Source: Linnemannia elongata
Lineage: Eukaryota > Mortierellomycota > Mortierellomycetes > Mortierellales > Mortierellaceae
NCBI GenBank assembly: GCA_036320915.1
Contig: JAXBDG010000016.1
Span: 310,001-374,000 of the forward strand
Direction of reading: 5' to 3'
DNA: 64,000 nucleotides
A program made the translations under genes and the position numbers. The notes below the pieces were generated by a model. The model was not told where the DNA came from and did not search any database. It saw only the letters and a program-made list of their open reading frames with translations. Positions 34,436-46,540 of the stretch are shown here, piece by piece (positions within the stretch are counted from its first letter, which is position 1; every line of letters starts with the position of its first letter).

Positions 34436-35815
34436 TCAATCCCGACCTTCCTCGAGCCGCCTCTTGCGATCGCTATTCATGACAGGTCCTGGTCCTGGGG
34501 CAGACGAAGGGGGTGGTATACTTCCGGGGGCGAAATGTGGTGGAGGGAACTGTCCTGGAGGGAAGGGTGCAGCAGTACCGGGTGGTGCGCCTGCTAACCC
34601 AGGAGGGGGCATGAATGGGGGCATGCCCGGTGGTGGGAAGGGGGCTCCTGCAGGGAAGCCAGGTGGAGGGAAGGGTGCTCCCGCAGTTCCTGGAGGTGGG
34701 GGACCGCCCATGCCTGGCGGGAGTCCCATAGGTGGTGCACCGGGCAAGCCAGGTACGCCGGGAGGTGGGGGTCCTCCCGCTCCGGGTCTCAAGAACATGG
34801 GTGGTGGTGGGCGAGGTGGCAGTCCGTTAGGTCCATCGAGTCCTAGTCTCAGTGGGGGCATTCCTGGCATTCCTGGGGGCATTCCTGGGAAGCTATTGGG
34901 ACGTCCATATGGGTTGAATCCTCCACCTAGTATTATCATTTGGGGTGGCCAAGAGTGGAGTATGATGGTTAATAACTACCGTTCTAACATCAAATTGACG
35001 CGATTTGTTGACAACAACGAAAAACGAAATAGAAAGAGAAAAAGACTTACCTGGCACAGGGAATGGCTGAGGGTAACCCGAGTATTTTGCTGGCATGACT
35101 ATCATGAATAAGTACGTGAGTTGAAGTAGAGGTTTGTCGAAGAGTCAGTTCCTGAGTTCGGCCCATACAAACAAAAATGATAGCCTGAAACATGAATAAA
35201 AACGGCGGATTCGAACATAGATTCGCCATGATATATATCTACTATCAGTCGATCCAGTTAGTAGCATCCTCCTGTACGCACCTGCTCCTGAATCCGCATA
35301 CGCCTTTGTAATAGTGTTTACGACCTCCTGCGTCGTTTGCTGACTCAGCTCTATAAGGATAGTACAGAATGATTGTTTTGGTGAGAAACGTTGTTGACAT
35401 AGACGTAATGAAATGCCAGCGAGCCTACTGCAACTGCAATAAAATGGTTCGTGTGTGTCTCCTGTCTCTCAAGGTCTGTAGTTGATGTCCGTGTGTGATA
35501 AGCATACCATTGTAGTATGTCCTGACGTTGATCAGATGGTTTCGTCCTGCATTGTGAGCTTTCCTGACTGATGAACTGTCGTGTGTCAGGAAGATATCGC
35601 AGTAGTCTAGTAAGAGTCAGAAAGCAAAAGAAAGTAACAGGTCAGTCCGTGCTCGCGTTCATGGTTGCCCTTGTCCTGCTCGGTATCCCCTTGCTCAATG
35701 CGAAGACTACGAAGAAACAAACAACAGCGAACGAGCGATGCAAACAAACATAGCGCAATGACGATGAGTACAAGAGACGGAAGGGTGTGTACTTACCGCA
35801 GTAGTACTTTGGCAT
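34436..35815 (-). CDS. YHC1: U1 snRNP protein C (U1-C)
   Basis: Five exons, 35815..35797, 35606..35508, 35350..35282, 35098..35051 and 34926..34436, give 241 aa; every junction is GT-AG and phases agree. The protein binds the U1 snRNA/5' splice-site helix in the nucleus and helps commit pre-mRNA to splicing. The N-terminus [20 protein letters not shown] with [19 protein letters not shown] is the U1-C zinc finger, with Cys6, Cys9, His24 and His30 in the canonical spacing. A helix ([19 protein letters not shown]) follows, then about 170 Pro/Gly/Met-rich residues ([13 protein letters not shown] type), as in other U1-C proteins but longer than in human (159 aa). The first exon is 19 bp and the first intron splits the finger between Cys6 and Cys9. 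The start of exon 4 is the least certain junction. An overlapping Gly-rich frame on the other strand is a shadow. Confidence 0.9.
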
Positions 35816-37156
35816 GGCGTATTAATGCGAGACTTGGACCGGCGACAGTGTGGTGTGTGCTGGAGAGTGAAGAAGGAGAGAAAGGAGGAGGGAGGGCAAT
35901 GCCAGAGTTGTCGGTTGTTGATGGCAAACGCAAAGCTGATCTCAAACAGACAGACGCAGAAGGTGGGCATTTTACCTTTTCATAATTGACCATCAACTAA
36001 GCCACATAATCCATAATTGACCGATGAGAATCGGACCAAGTTTAGCCCCTTTCTTATTCATGCTTTGTCTCGAGAATCTGATAACTTTGTGTGTGGGAGT
36101 GTGAGATAAAAAAAAAAGTCTCTGTTAGGTGTGTGAATTATCACTACTTGGCATTGGCAAGAATTGATCTCTCTCACCATATCATCCTGCAATGGATCCC
36201 TACTTTCACTCCTCCAGTACGAGTTTCCACTCACAAGGAGGGTATGCGTGTTAAAAACAAGCTGTTTTCTTCCCGTCTCATACTGTGGAACCAGACCCTT
36301 GTCCCCTCTTAGGAGTCGTCCTAACACACTAAACCAACAAATATGCGGCGGCGTGTCTGTGCATAGAGGAAGGGGTCCTGGCACAGGCTAATTCAACAGG
36401 AACGACAAAACATAAACCACACACGTACACACTTGCTCCTATCATCAACGACAGAAATACGCACGCTGGGATCGCCTCTGGAGAGTCTAAGCAAAGCATG
36501 TGAACAGGGGCAAGTATTGGAGACTCCTTCTGGTGACATGGAACTTTATAGAAAAAATGAGAACAAACACCCTCCAAACATGGTTCATCCTTCCTAGTAG
36601 CGGAAGGGGACGACTGAAAGAGAAGATGGAAGTGAGAAAGTTTAAGCGAAAAAACCTTACTACAATACTTGCACAAGTATGACGCGAGCAAGCGACAATA
36701 GGAAACAAACAAGAGTACGGATGGTGTCAACTGACGAAAAACATAAACCGAAGAGACTGACATCTAACTCCACTTTCCCATCTCCATCTCACTTCGTTGT
36801 ATGTAGCCATGTTTATGTAGATCTCACAAGTGATCAGAAAAGGGAGATACAAAGCATCTTTACAAAGGGACAAAGTCGATCTCTTTCTTGTTCATGCACT
36901 GTTCTCTTTGTTCCGCCGCTGTGTGTGTGTTAGTGATGTTTGTTTTTTTATTTTGTTCTCAATGAAAAGTAAATAAAAAAGGGGGATTCAGCTCTTGAAA
37001 GAAGGATCAAAGCATAAAGGCCATGTCCAACTATTGGTGTTGTTGTTTTTGTTATGTACATCGCGGGTCGATAGAGATGGGAGATGATGAGTAGGGGGAC
37101 ACTTGTTGCTTTGCTTGTTATGTCCGCCTTTTCTCGATCTAGACATCTACATCAGT
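35816..37156. other. Intergenic, no supported gene
   Basis: Promoter side of U1-C and 3' flank of the metallothionein. A 144-codon minus frame at 36329-36763 has an ATG but no domain, signal peptide or codon pattern that convinces me. No RNA gene was recognised. Confidence 0.45.
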
Positions 37157-38220
37157 TTACTTGCAGGCGCAAGTACCGGCGGCGCAGGTGCACTGGGAGC
37201 TACAGTTTGGAGAAAAGAGGAAAAACGGCGTAAAAGATTAGAAAATGGCAATGGGTGTCGTTGTTTGTTGGATATGGATGATATGCATTGGTTAAGAGAT
37301 GGGGCAGGAGAATAGAAAAGGTTATTGGTCATGGGACAGTGTAGGGTGGAGTGTGTTTGTTTGATGGGAATGGTACGAAGGAGAACGAAAAAGAATCGAT
37401 CTCCGATCACTCGGGATTTTTCTTCTCTTTTCAGTCTCCCTCTCTCCCTGTCTCTGTCTCTCTGTCCCACACTAAGATTGTGCGTCATCCTAGTCGAGTC
37501 AGTCCCAAATCCACCAAAAAGTCTTCCTTTTTTTCTTCGTGGTTAAGTGGCCATGGGGTTAGGCATGTTTCCACTCAATTGGATATCAATCCGCTGTCCT
37601 CTGATAAAGAGCGCCCAGGGTCGTCCTGTGAGAGACGAGACAAGTAACGAGACAGAACCGTCCTGTTACTCTCCTGGGATATGTTCGTCCTCTCCTCCTG
37701 ATTCCTGAATCAAAAAAAGGGCGCACAAGAGAGAAACAAGACGACAAGTTTCACTGGGGTCACCACAAACACTTTCTACTTTAAGGCTGTCCCAGCCCAA
37801 CTCTTCCTCGGGGGAACAATATCGATCGAAAGAAGCTAATGTGAATGGGAAAAATTAAGGAGATAATTGCTTACCCAGAGTTGCAGCCGCAGCCGGTGGT
37901 CTTGGCAGCGCATCCGCACGAGCCAGCGCAGGTGCACTTCTCGCCGGTGCCGTTCTTGCAGTTGCAGGCAGCAGTCGACTGGGCCTCGGCAGCCTTCTTG
38001 CCGCACTGGCATCCAGAGCCGCAGCCTATCAATGACAATGGTAGGAAGGAAGACGAGAGTTCAACGATGAGAAAACGACGAGAAGGTGAGGAAGATCAGC
38101 TCTTTTCTTCTTTGTGAGGGAATGAGAGAAAGAACATCGTTTCGAGTGAATGAGAGAATGAGGAGTCTACTTACCGCAGGAGGCTCCACAGGTGCAAACG
38201 TTGTTTCCGCAGGGGTTCAT
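37157..38220 (-). CDS. Metallothionein, CxC type
   Basis: Exons 38220..38175, 38025..37875 and 37199..37157 give 79 aa with GT-AG introns of 149 and 675 bp. The product starts MNPCGNNVCTCGASCGCGSG and ends CTCAAGTCACK. It has 19 Cys (24 percent), nine of the ten Cys clusters being CxC, and no aromatic residue or His: the signature of a cytosolic metallothionein that binds copper(I), zinc or cadmium through thiolate clusters. A Lys/Ala/Glu/Gln/Ser/Thr linker (KKAAEAQSTAA) separates two Cys-rich halves, which suggests two metal clusters. Both introns fall in Gly codons next to Cys pairs. Regulation by copper or other metals is likely for the family; I did not find a metal-response element I would defend. 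The TATA-like box is listed separately. Confidence 0.93.
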
Positions 38221-38314
38221 GGTTGATAAGTTGTTGTTGGTTGGGTTGGGCTAGGTGAAAGGAGTTGTTGTTTGAAGAAGAGAAAAGAGCAAAAAAAAAG
38301 AAAAAGGTCGATGC

Positions 38315-38322
38315 TTTAAATA
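38315..38322 (-). promoter_or_regulatory. TATA-like box of metallothionein
   Basis: TATTTAAA on the minus strand, 95 bp before the metallothionein ATG and preceded by a GC-rich block on its far side. The position fits a core promoter. Confidence 0.5.
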
Positions 38323-39230
38323 CGTTTAGATTGCATGTATTGTGTCTGGGCCCAACTAGCCTTCTGCGAGGGATTTCGAGAATGCATTTTTTTAATCGCT
38401 CACGCAGCCCACGGTCGCGAAGGTCACGCGCTCGCAGAAGGGGAAAGATTTCTGTGACTGTGAACTCGACCTTCAGTTATTTTGGCTCGCCTTTAGGCAA
38501 AGTGAAAAAGGAAGGGGAATAATTGGCTGGCAAGAAAAGATACCGAGCAAAGAGACGCGTCTTATGAACAACAGGCAGACTTAGATACTATGCATAGCTG
38601 GTCCATAGTCAACAGAATACAAAAAGAAAGCTATGCATAGGAAACGACGCAAAAGGCAAAAAAAAGAAGGAAATAGAACACCATCGTAGAAAGTCGACAA
38701 TCGGAAACAAAATGAACTAGCATAGAAAAAGAAACCGTCATGCAAAGCAATCAATGGCGAAGCCTTACACCCCCCTCCCTTTCCCATACCATTCACCATA
38801 CCATAACACCATGGACCATGGGGCGGGGTCAGAAATAGACCACTTTATTAAAGTAATCAGCTCTAGGTCAATGCTCCACAGAATAACAATGGCGAAGTTT
38901 TCCACTCCCTTCCTTGCCTTCTTAGCCTTTTTTTGTTGTTGTTGACTCTTTCCCCTGGAAGTGTTCCACAGTGAGTAAGGATGCAATTAGACAGATTTTG
39001 TGTGCTCCAATTTGCTGTACATAGTCATACGCCCACCTGCATTTGTTTATATGCCTATGCTTATGCTTATGTTTATGCTAATGCTGATGTTATCCCCTTT
39101 GCAGGAGCACCGCCTCATTCGCCTTTCCTCGCCTTTTCTTCCTTTTCTTCTTACCCTGTAACCACACTCGTGTATGCGCCCAGTTGACCTTCGCCAATTT
39201 TCACCTTAAGTTGTTTCTACCATCCAAAAG

Positions 39231-39239
39231 CTATAAAAA
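39231..39239 (+). promoter_or_regulatory. TATA box of aprataxin gene
   Basis: CTATAAAAA lies about 195 bp upstream of the ATG at 39434 and is followed by a CT-rich then CA-rich leader. Confidence 0.55.
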
Positions 39240-39433
39240 TCATCCCTTTGCCCCCCTTTTCTTTTCTTCAGACCAACACTAACCACCCAAGGCAACCAAC
39301 CGACGACACTCATTCCTCTCAGGAATCAACAACATAAAACACCTCTCTCATTCCATCACCACCACCAACGGACACTCACACTCATTCGGAATTAACTCAA
39401 CAGCATTCGCTCATTCCGACTCTTTTAACAAAC

Positions 39434-41613
39434 ATGGCACCACCCAATAACAACGATCCTACTCCTAAGAACATCAGTCAGGACGAAGACGACGGTTTCA
39501 CTACAGTCGTCAGACCCAAGAAGCACTATGTCAACAGTAACAACAACAACAACAACAAGAAGGTCAACGACAACCCCTCACCTTCCATCACACCCCCAGC
39601 TGTACATCCCATCCCCATCCAAGGCTCTACCTCTACCACAACCGGTAATAGCTCCTACCCAAACTCAAGACTTCATAGCCGTTCACCCCTTAAGACTATC
39701 GACAGCTACCAAGGACAAACCACCAACAATGTCACCGACGACTCAACACCCTCGGATCACTCTAACGAGAAGAACAGGGACAACAAAGACGACGACGAGG
39801 TCATGAGCACCACTAGCGCCAGCAGCTGGGGTAGTTACAGCAGTGACTCCACCAATATCAGCACCAGCGGCAGTAGCTTCTCGCGCCGATGGTCTTATGA
39901 CAGTCGTGCTCTTGGTCGTAGACAACGCGGTCAGGGAGAGCACCACTCTACCGACAACAACAACCACGATAACAACTACAACAACTACAATAAGTACAAC
40001 AACTACTACAACAACAACGACTACAACTACTACAACAATAACTACCACAACAACTACGCTAGCAACAGTAACAACTACTACTACGACAACAACTACACAA
40101 ACAACTATAACAACAACTACTACCATAACAACAATAGCAACAATTACAACAACTACAACTACTACAACAACAAGAACAATAACAACATTTTCAGCAGCTT
40201 CAAGAAGTGGAACAAGAACAAGGACCGCGAAGCCCGCCAGAAGTTCCGCGAATCCCGCGACGTTGACGTCTTTCTCAACTATGTCCGCGAAGACGATCCT
40301 GTCCCCGTGCCTCTCGAAGATCGATATGATGGCGGCAGCATTCGCGACCATGACAACGGGTCTGGATCATCGACCGAGGACTTGATCAAGGATGGATACG
40401 ATGAATCAAATGAGAACCATTGGATTGATGCTAAGACAATGGTCTTGAAGGACAAGTTCCCCAAGGCTCGCTTCCATGCACTTGTCTTCCCCACTCGAGT
40501 TACCCCGACCTTTGACGATTTGATCTGTGAAGATGGGGTCATGATCGTCAAGCAGCTAGTCGAACGCGCCGAGATCATCATTGCCAGGTAATTTTGAAGT
40601 CCAATGTCGGACCACCTAAAATGCAATTAGTAATTGACGATGCGATTTGATCCAACACTAATTCATTTTCATTGTTACTATGATAAAATAGAGAGTCTAA
40701 GAGGTCGCCTCACCTCCGCTTCACGATGGGCTTTCACGCCCTCCCCAGCATGAAGCAGGTGCACATGCACGTCATCTCAACAGACATGGACGCGGACAGG
40801 ACCTACATAATCTCTGTCTATAACTCCTTCACAACAGAGGCTTTCCTCACCCCTGACCAAGTGATTCAAAAGATCGAGTCCAAATGGAAGGTCCAAGACT
40901 TGGAGTTTTTGACAGAGAAAGAAAAGAAGTTCTATGAGAAATGTGTTTACTTCACCCTCCCGACCTGTTTGCTGTGTCCCCTAGCCCAGACAGGAGAGGT
41001 GTCAACGCGTTCACGAAGACAAAGGCAAAGACAGGCGCGGTCGATTCATAACCATGCGGATCCAGATATGGACGCCGAGTTGCACAAGGCTACTGTCGAA
41101 AACCATGATGGAAGTGGCATCGTCACTGCTACTGCTACTGCCACTGACGCAAGTCTCGTACCCGATACAATTGCCAAGAGCAAGGAGAAGCAACCCTCTT
41201 CCACCACACCCGCCGCTACGGTCTCTGCTATCCCCACTGCAGGCCAACAAGACGTCTGGAAGAGCTCCATCACCGTTGGTTGCTCCTTCGTACCCTTTAC
41301 CGCCCGCTATGCCGATTTTAGGCTCTTAAGGCAGCATCTGAGAACGCATTACCTCGAGCAGGAGCGGATGCACTTTCCTTCGCCTTCCTCTTCTCCTTCT
41401 TTGTCGTCTTCGTCGCTCTCTCCTGACTGTGATCTCGACAACCACGACCACGATATTTTCCATGACCTGAACGACGACCAAAACACCTCGTTCATCGCTC
41501 AAAACACTTGCGGCGAAGGCAACGACAACAATGGCTGCCATAAAGAGGACGAGGATGTGCTGTCGAGCACCACTGTTCCCCTCCTCCTCATCCATGGTGC
41601 GCTCGACTCGTAA
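39434..41613 (+). CDS. HNT3: Aprataxin-like DNA-adenylate hydrolase with disordered extensions
   Basis: Exons 39434..40587 and 40692..41613 give 691 aa; the intron is phase 2. Aprataxin (Hnt3 in yeasts) removes AMP from abortive 5'-adenylated DNA ends during repair. The catalytic HIT domain is at about 330-490: DKFPKARFHALVFPTRV, then LRFTMGFHALPSMKQVHMHV and ISTDMDADRTYIISVYNSF. The His triad is in QVHMHVIS and the substrate His is in FHALPSMK. The C2H2 zinc finger follows: TCLLC at about 513-517, but its HLRTH partner is near residue 630, after a low-complexity insert of more than 100 residues. The N-terminal 250 residues are Asn/Tyr-rich, with about 100 residues of almost only N and Y, like a prion-type segment. 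The tail after the finger is acidic and Ser/Asn-rich. The first ATG is used. Confidence 0.88.
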
Positions 41614-41739
41614 ACATCTAAGCACTCAGTCAAGGTTTTTTTTTATTTATTTCCTGGTAGCAATGACCCCCATGAGCATCTTGTAGCCATAACATAACGA
41701 GCCACAAAAATTTTTTTTCGCAGAATAAACAAAGCGCGT

Positions 41740-44700
41740 GTCATTAAATCTCCAAGTATGGGAACAAGTATTTCCTACAAGGTCCAGCTTAGATATCAGT
41801 TCTCAGCTATGTTCGATCATTTCGGGACGCCTCAGTTGTTCGGCACATTTTCTTGTAACGAACAATTGATCGAATACACTGCGACCACTCGTCACTTCCA
41901 TGGACCAGCAGCTCGACCAGAACAAGATCCAGTTATTTTTACACTTGCTTTCCATCTACAATGGCAACGCTGCTTTAAGTCCTTGAAGAATGATTGGGCG
42001 CTTAACTAGACTGGAGGTATTGTTGCATCGTGCCATGTTTTGGAGCTTCAGGACCGAGGAACACCACACATCCATAATTGTTTTGGACAAACGACAACAT
42101 CGACACTATGATTGAGAATGGAGTTGTCTGGACTGCAGCAGTTGTGCCTTGTCCTATACTTCAGATTTCAGAACTTGATCACGACTCATCAAACACATCA
42201 GTGCCACCCGTATTGTGCTTTCAAGGATGGTCGCCCTGGATGTCGATTTGGGTATCCGACGCCTTTAGTTGCAGACACGTCGTTCAACAACGATACTGGA
42301 CGATATGTATATGCGCGAGGGCCAGGAGATGAGCGGATCAATTGCTACAATCCTGATCTCCTGAGGTTCGGTGGATCTAACATGAATTTGCAGTACAACA
42401 CTGGAGATATTGCTCGGGTCTACATGTCCAAGTATATCACCGAGATTGATTCCATTCATAGCGGGTCGCTTCAGTCTCGAACAACCGGCAACCCAGCTCA
42501 GGCCTACATCCATCATTTTCATTATCGGTCGGTCGAATCGTTGAGGCTATCATGGACCTGTGTAGTTTACATATGAGTCGGTCGTCGATCAAGATCCTTT
42601 TCTTGCCCGTCGGTGTTGTCACGGAGCGTCCTCGTTTGCTTCGACCAGTTGTTCAGCTTTGAGCACTTCTACCTGGTAATGAAGACATTCTCTTGCCGGA
42701 TCTGTTGATCAAGTATCTGGAGAGGCCTCAGTCTGTTCATCCGGGTAAGATATGTTATTGTGGATGATAGTGAAGATGAAAAAGTAAAAAAGGGAATGGG
42801 GGGGGGGATTTTTTTTAAAAAAATTGCATGGTGAAAAGAAAAGTTAAGAGGAGAACTGTTTTTTGTATTCGAATATTAGTATATTTACGTCTTGAATGGA
42901 TCAAATATACAAATATAGATGGATTCATACCACCTGTTGCTGTAGTAGGTGATTTGCAGCCTCATCATGACCTGGACTTTGAAAACATGTCATACATCTA
43001 TTTTGTAAGATATTTCATTCTAATCTATGGTGAAGTTGGTGATGGTGTGCAAGGAGTTTATGAAGACGATGCTGACAGAAGATAGCGACAACGTATCCAC
43101 GAGGTGATTTCACGTTAGAGAACCATTACAGCAACCAACCATGAACGAGGATTTCAGGATCTGTTGACGTTGTATTGGCCGTCAATGTTGTCTCCCGAGC
43201 AGTATTTACAACATCATGGGTTTGCGACCTTTCGGTTGAAAGAGGTGCATTTCCTTACTGAAGAATTTATCGAGCAGACGGTTCCTGAATTGCTGGATGT
43301 TGTGGGGCAGGAAGTTGATGAAGGTGAAGCTCTTAATGAGGCTGTTACTGGGTTACCACCGTTAACAGAGGAGTAACAAGATATATTTGAGCGTCTCGAT
43401 TCCGACAGAAAAAATCCGGATTATCTGATGGCGCTTGTGACTGGAGCAGCTGGAACCGGTAAGACTGTGTTGTTGAAACATATTGTTTAGCATGCTCGGC
43501 AGTGCGGATTTGGTGCAATTTTTCTGGCTCCAACAGGAGTAGCAGCAAATATCATCAACGCACAGACGATTTACAGGCGGTTTGGGATCAGGACCAGCTA
43601 CGGAGAGACGTCGGTCCCATTGGAGAATCCAGTTGCAGTCAAGATGAAGCTGCAGGAGATGGAGGAGCCAGGAACGCAGCCAGTGTTGTTGATTAATGAG
43701 GTTGGGATGGTGTCAAGTATATTGTTGGATTTGATGTCATTGACTTTGCAGGTCGCTATTGGGTCCGACAAATACTTAGGAGGAGTTCCAGTGGTCCTGT
43801 TTGGAGACTTTGGCCAACTCGCCCCCATCAACAAACAATCCGATCAGATTGACTGGCTGTGGGACTCGTCGCAGTTATACAGATGCTTTATTCGGTACGA
43901 CCTTCAAGAATATGTTCGACACAATGGAAATGATGTGTTTTCAACGTTTCTCAGGAATCTTCGATCGTGGTCTTTGACAGGAGATACTCAGGTCAACAAG
44001 AACGTTGTGGATGGACTTATGCCTGGAATCCGGAGGCCGAACAATGCTGTTCGGCTTTGTACCCATCGGTTCCAATTTTATAAGATCAACAAATGACATC
44101 TACGAGCCATTCCAGGACCTTTGCATATGTTTGCTACTCGAGACAATGCTGGCAACAGACCCCATCCTCGTTATCCAAGTCTTTTCAAGACGAGACGGGT
44201 CTTTTGACTTACACTAGAAGCCAAAGTCGGCGCAAGGGTGAGGTGTCTTGCCAATCTCGATGTCCACAACGGTTTGGTGAATGGCAGTATGGGAACAGGC
44301 GCGGGTATTCATGCTGCCAATATCCAAATTCGCCTTGATGCAGGACAGGATCATCGCATTCCCAACATTCGTCGATCTACTGGCACGATCGTCGTCAGTT
44401 CCCGCTTGTCTTGGCATGGCCAATGACTGTTCACAAGGCTTAGTCGTTGACATTGCAACCAATAGTTGTCGACCTTACCAAGACCTTTACACCTGGCCAA
44501 GCCTATGTTGCGTTATCAAGAGTCCATTCCTTTGAAGAGGGGTCGATTATTGGATTACCTCAGCATCTGTCGTCCCTGGAGCCGTCGGCGATGGTTCGTA
44601 TGCATATGGATCTGGAACTGGAGAGACGACTGTATCAGCTACTGGATCATCTGCAGACAACCGAGATGGAATATTTTTACGGGGCTCGTCCACACAATGA

Positions 44701-44960
44701 AGACAACAATGATGGAGGTGATGAGATGGAAGATCAGGATGAGGAAGGCGATGGGTAAGAGCAGGAAGAGCAAGACGAGGAGTTTGAAGAGGATGATGAT
44801 GAGGAGGAAGATGAACCCCTCATTCGTCGCAGACATGGTGCAAAATTTCAACAACCTAATATGGCCTATAGGGACAACAACCTTCTAGGCGTTCATTCTG
44901 ATTCCGAGTCGGATGAGCAAATTGAAGAGTCCGATGACGATGAAGAGACAGAAACCAATA
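41740..44960 (+). mobile_element. Decayed Helitron (Rep/PIF1-like helicase)
   Basis: Three frames carry pieces of a Helitron RepHel protein in the right order. 41758-42009 has the Helitron-like N-terminal domain (FGTPQLFGTFSCNEQL ... DPVIFTLAFHLQWQRCFKSL). 42150-42576 has the zinc-ribbon-like HQCHPYCAFKDGRPGCRFGY and NMNLQYNTGDIARVYMSKYI. 43400-44096 has the PIF1 helicase with Walker A GAAGTGKT (43443-43466), an in-frame TAG at 43488, Walker B-like LLINEVGMV and GDFGQLAPI. 44447-44758 has the last motif GQAYVALSRV. At least two frame changes and several stops show it is dead. A Lys/Glu/Asp-rich end reaches about 44960. The terminal TC and CTRR-hairpin ends were not found, so the borders are approximate. 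Confidence 0.8.
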
Positions 44961-45420
44961 ATCAGGAGACAGAGACCTATTCAGAGTAGATAGAATCATA
45001 TTAACACATTTTTGTTTAAATGGTCTAGAAAAAGAATGAAGTAAATGGAGAAGGAACACGATGACCGTAAAAATTATCGAGCTCTAGTCATCAAAATTTC
45101 TCTATACACGAGTTGTTCAAAAGGAAATAAAAAGGAAGATGTGAGGACAAGCTGCATATGAAAGTACAAATGAATTGGTTTAATTACATGGCAAAAAATT
45201 GTTCAGGGACTATGGAAAGACTACTTGCTTGTATACTTTAACAATATGGCAAGAATATGGACAACGAAAAGAACACGCATAAATATGAACTGACGTTCCC
45301 TTAAGCAACGCTTCCAAAAATGAATATAACCCGGCCGCCAGGACATATGTTAAGCTGGCCGTAACTAAAGCGACTGAAAGAAAGGAAAAAAAAGAAGAAA
45401 GAGAGATGTTGTTCTTTCGA
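44961..45420. other. Spacer between Helitron and 28S fragment
   Basis: AT-rich, no gene. The last 25 bp (GAGAGATGTTGTTCTTTCGA) recur with small changes before the 28S fragment at 52021, so the copied unit includes a little sequence beyond the 28S 3' end. Confidence 0.5.
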
Positions 45421-45819
45421 ACAAATCTATAGAACAATGGGCTTAATCTCAACAGATCGTAGCAACAAGGCTACTCTACTGCTTACAATACCCCATTCAA
45501 TTAAAGTCGTCTGCAATGGATTTATCTCGTGCTATATTTGAAATTAACATTAGTGGGAACCTCACAAAGCCTTTCCGCTCTGCAAGATAACCCCACGTAG
45601 TGTGATTCAGGATCCGAAGATCTATTCGTATTCAACTAAAAATCGGAAAAGGCGGTAATCGTCGCGTTCTAGCACGGTTTCTGACTTAGAGGCGTTCAGA
45701 CATAACCCAACGGATGATAGCTTTGGGCCATTGCCTGCTCAGGCAGGCCCAAATACCAATTATTCGAATGAACAGTTCCTCTCGTACCAAGTTCAATTAC
45801 TATTGCAACAACATTTCAT

Positions 45820-45870
<51 letters not shown>

Positions 45871-45985
45871 GCCTATTAGTTGGTGAGCAACCCAACGCTT
45901 ACTGAATTCTGCTTCAGTACGATAGGAAGAGCCGACATCAAAGGATCCAAAAGCAACATCGCTGTGAACGCTTGGCTGCCACAAG
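45421..45985 (-). pseudogene. 28S rRNA 3'-domain copy C (about 565 bp)
   Basis: On the minus strand this is a nearly contiguous copy of the 3' end of 28S rRNA, from CTTGTGGCAGCCAAGCG through the segment around GACCGTCGTGAGACAGGTTA to ACGATCTGTTGAGATTAAGC and the 3' end. Substitutions and small deletions are spread along it, and no 18S, 5.8S or remaining 28S is attached, so it is a pseudogene copy. It is the longest of seven such pieces in the window. Confidence 0.9.
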
Positions 45986-46540
45986 ATAGCTAAGCTCATG
46001 TCCATCTCAGTTACAATATAGAGAGACGTGCTCCCATCAGCCTCCATTCCCTAGGCGACGCGTCCAACTTCTTGTCGTGTATCTACGCCATGACGGCCTC
46101 TCCATTCTTTGTGACTACCTATCGCTCTCCTCTTTGCCCTTGATCACCCCTCTTTTTTGCATCCTTCCTTTTCACTCTGCCCATTTTTTTTTGCATCCCG
46201 TCTTTTCCACTCTACCCTTGATCTTTTTGCGTCCCTTCTTTCAAAATCTGCCCTTAATGCGTTCCCCTTTCCAATGAATCCATGATATCCTCCATTCTGA
46301 GTTCCTCCCTGATTTTTTTGTTGTCCCTCCTTTTCCGTGTCCTCTCCTTATGCCTTGGTTGATCCCATCCCTTGATCTTTTTCATGCCTTAGTTGATCCC
46401 CTCCCTTGATCTTTTCATACCTTGGTTACTTCCTCATCCCTTGATCTTTTTTTATGTCATGGTCTTTTCATCCCTTAGTCTTGTCCATCCCTTAGACTTA
46501 TTATCACTTTGTCATTTGTTGTGCCTTTGTCTTTCTTCCA

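Larger units (their letters stand above)
38221..39433. other. Divergent promoter region of metallothionein (-) and aprataxin (+)
   Basis: GC-rich motifs cluster at 38396-38445 (CACGCAGCCCACGG, CACGCGCTCGCAG) and could be metal- or stress-response sites. The palindrome CTATGCATAG occurs twice (near 38588 and 38630). The last 200 bp are CA/CT-rich. No gene is seen. Confidence 0.5.

Noticed and set aside
34248..35111. 287-codon Gly/Pro-rich plus frame
   Set aside because: It is antisense to the Pro-rich exon of U1-C; the minus strand gives the conserved U1-C finger and proper splice sites.
35190..35225. GTTCGAATCC, a tRNA T-loop-like motif on the minus strand
   Set aside because: No acceptor stem or anticodon arm can be built around it; it lies inside a U1-C intron.
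36329..36763. 144-codon minus frame starting with ATG
   Set aside because: No domain, signal peptide or convincing splice partners, and a composition like the surrounding non-coding DNA.
39743..40385. Val-rich and Thr-rich frames over the aprataxin N-terminus
   Set aside because: They are other-frame readings of AAC/TAC codon repeats that encode the N/Y-rich segment.
45060..45095. CTAG after a weak stem as a Helitron 3' end
   Set aside because: No stable hairpin precedes it at the right distance and no matching TC 5' end was found.
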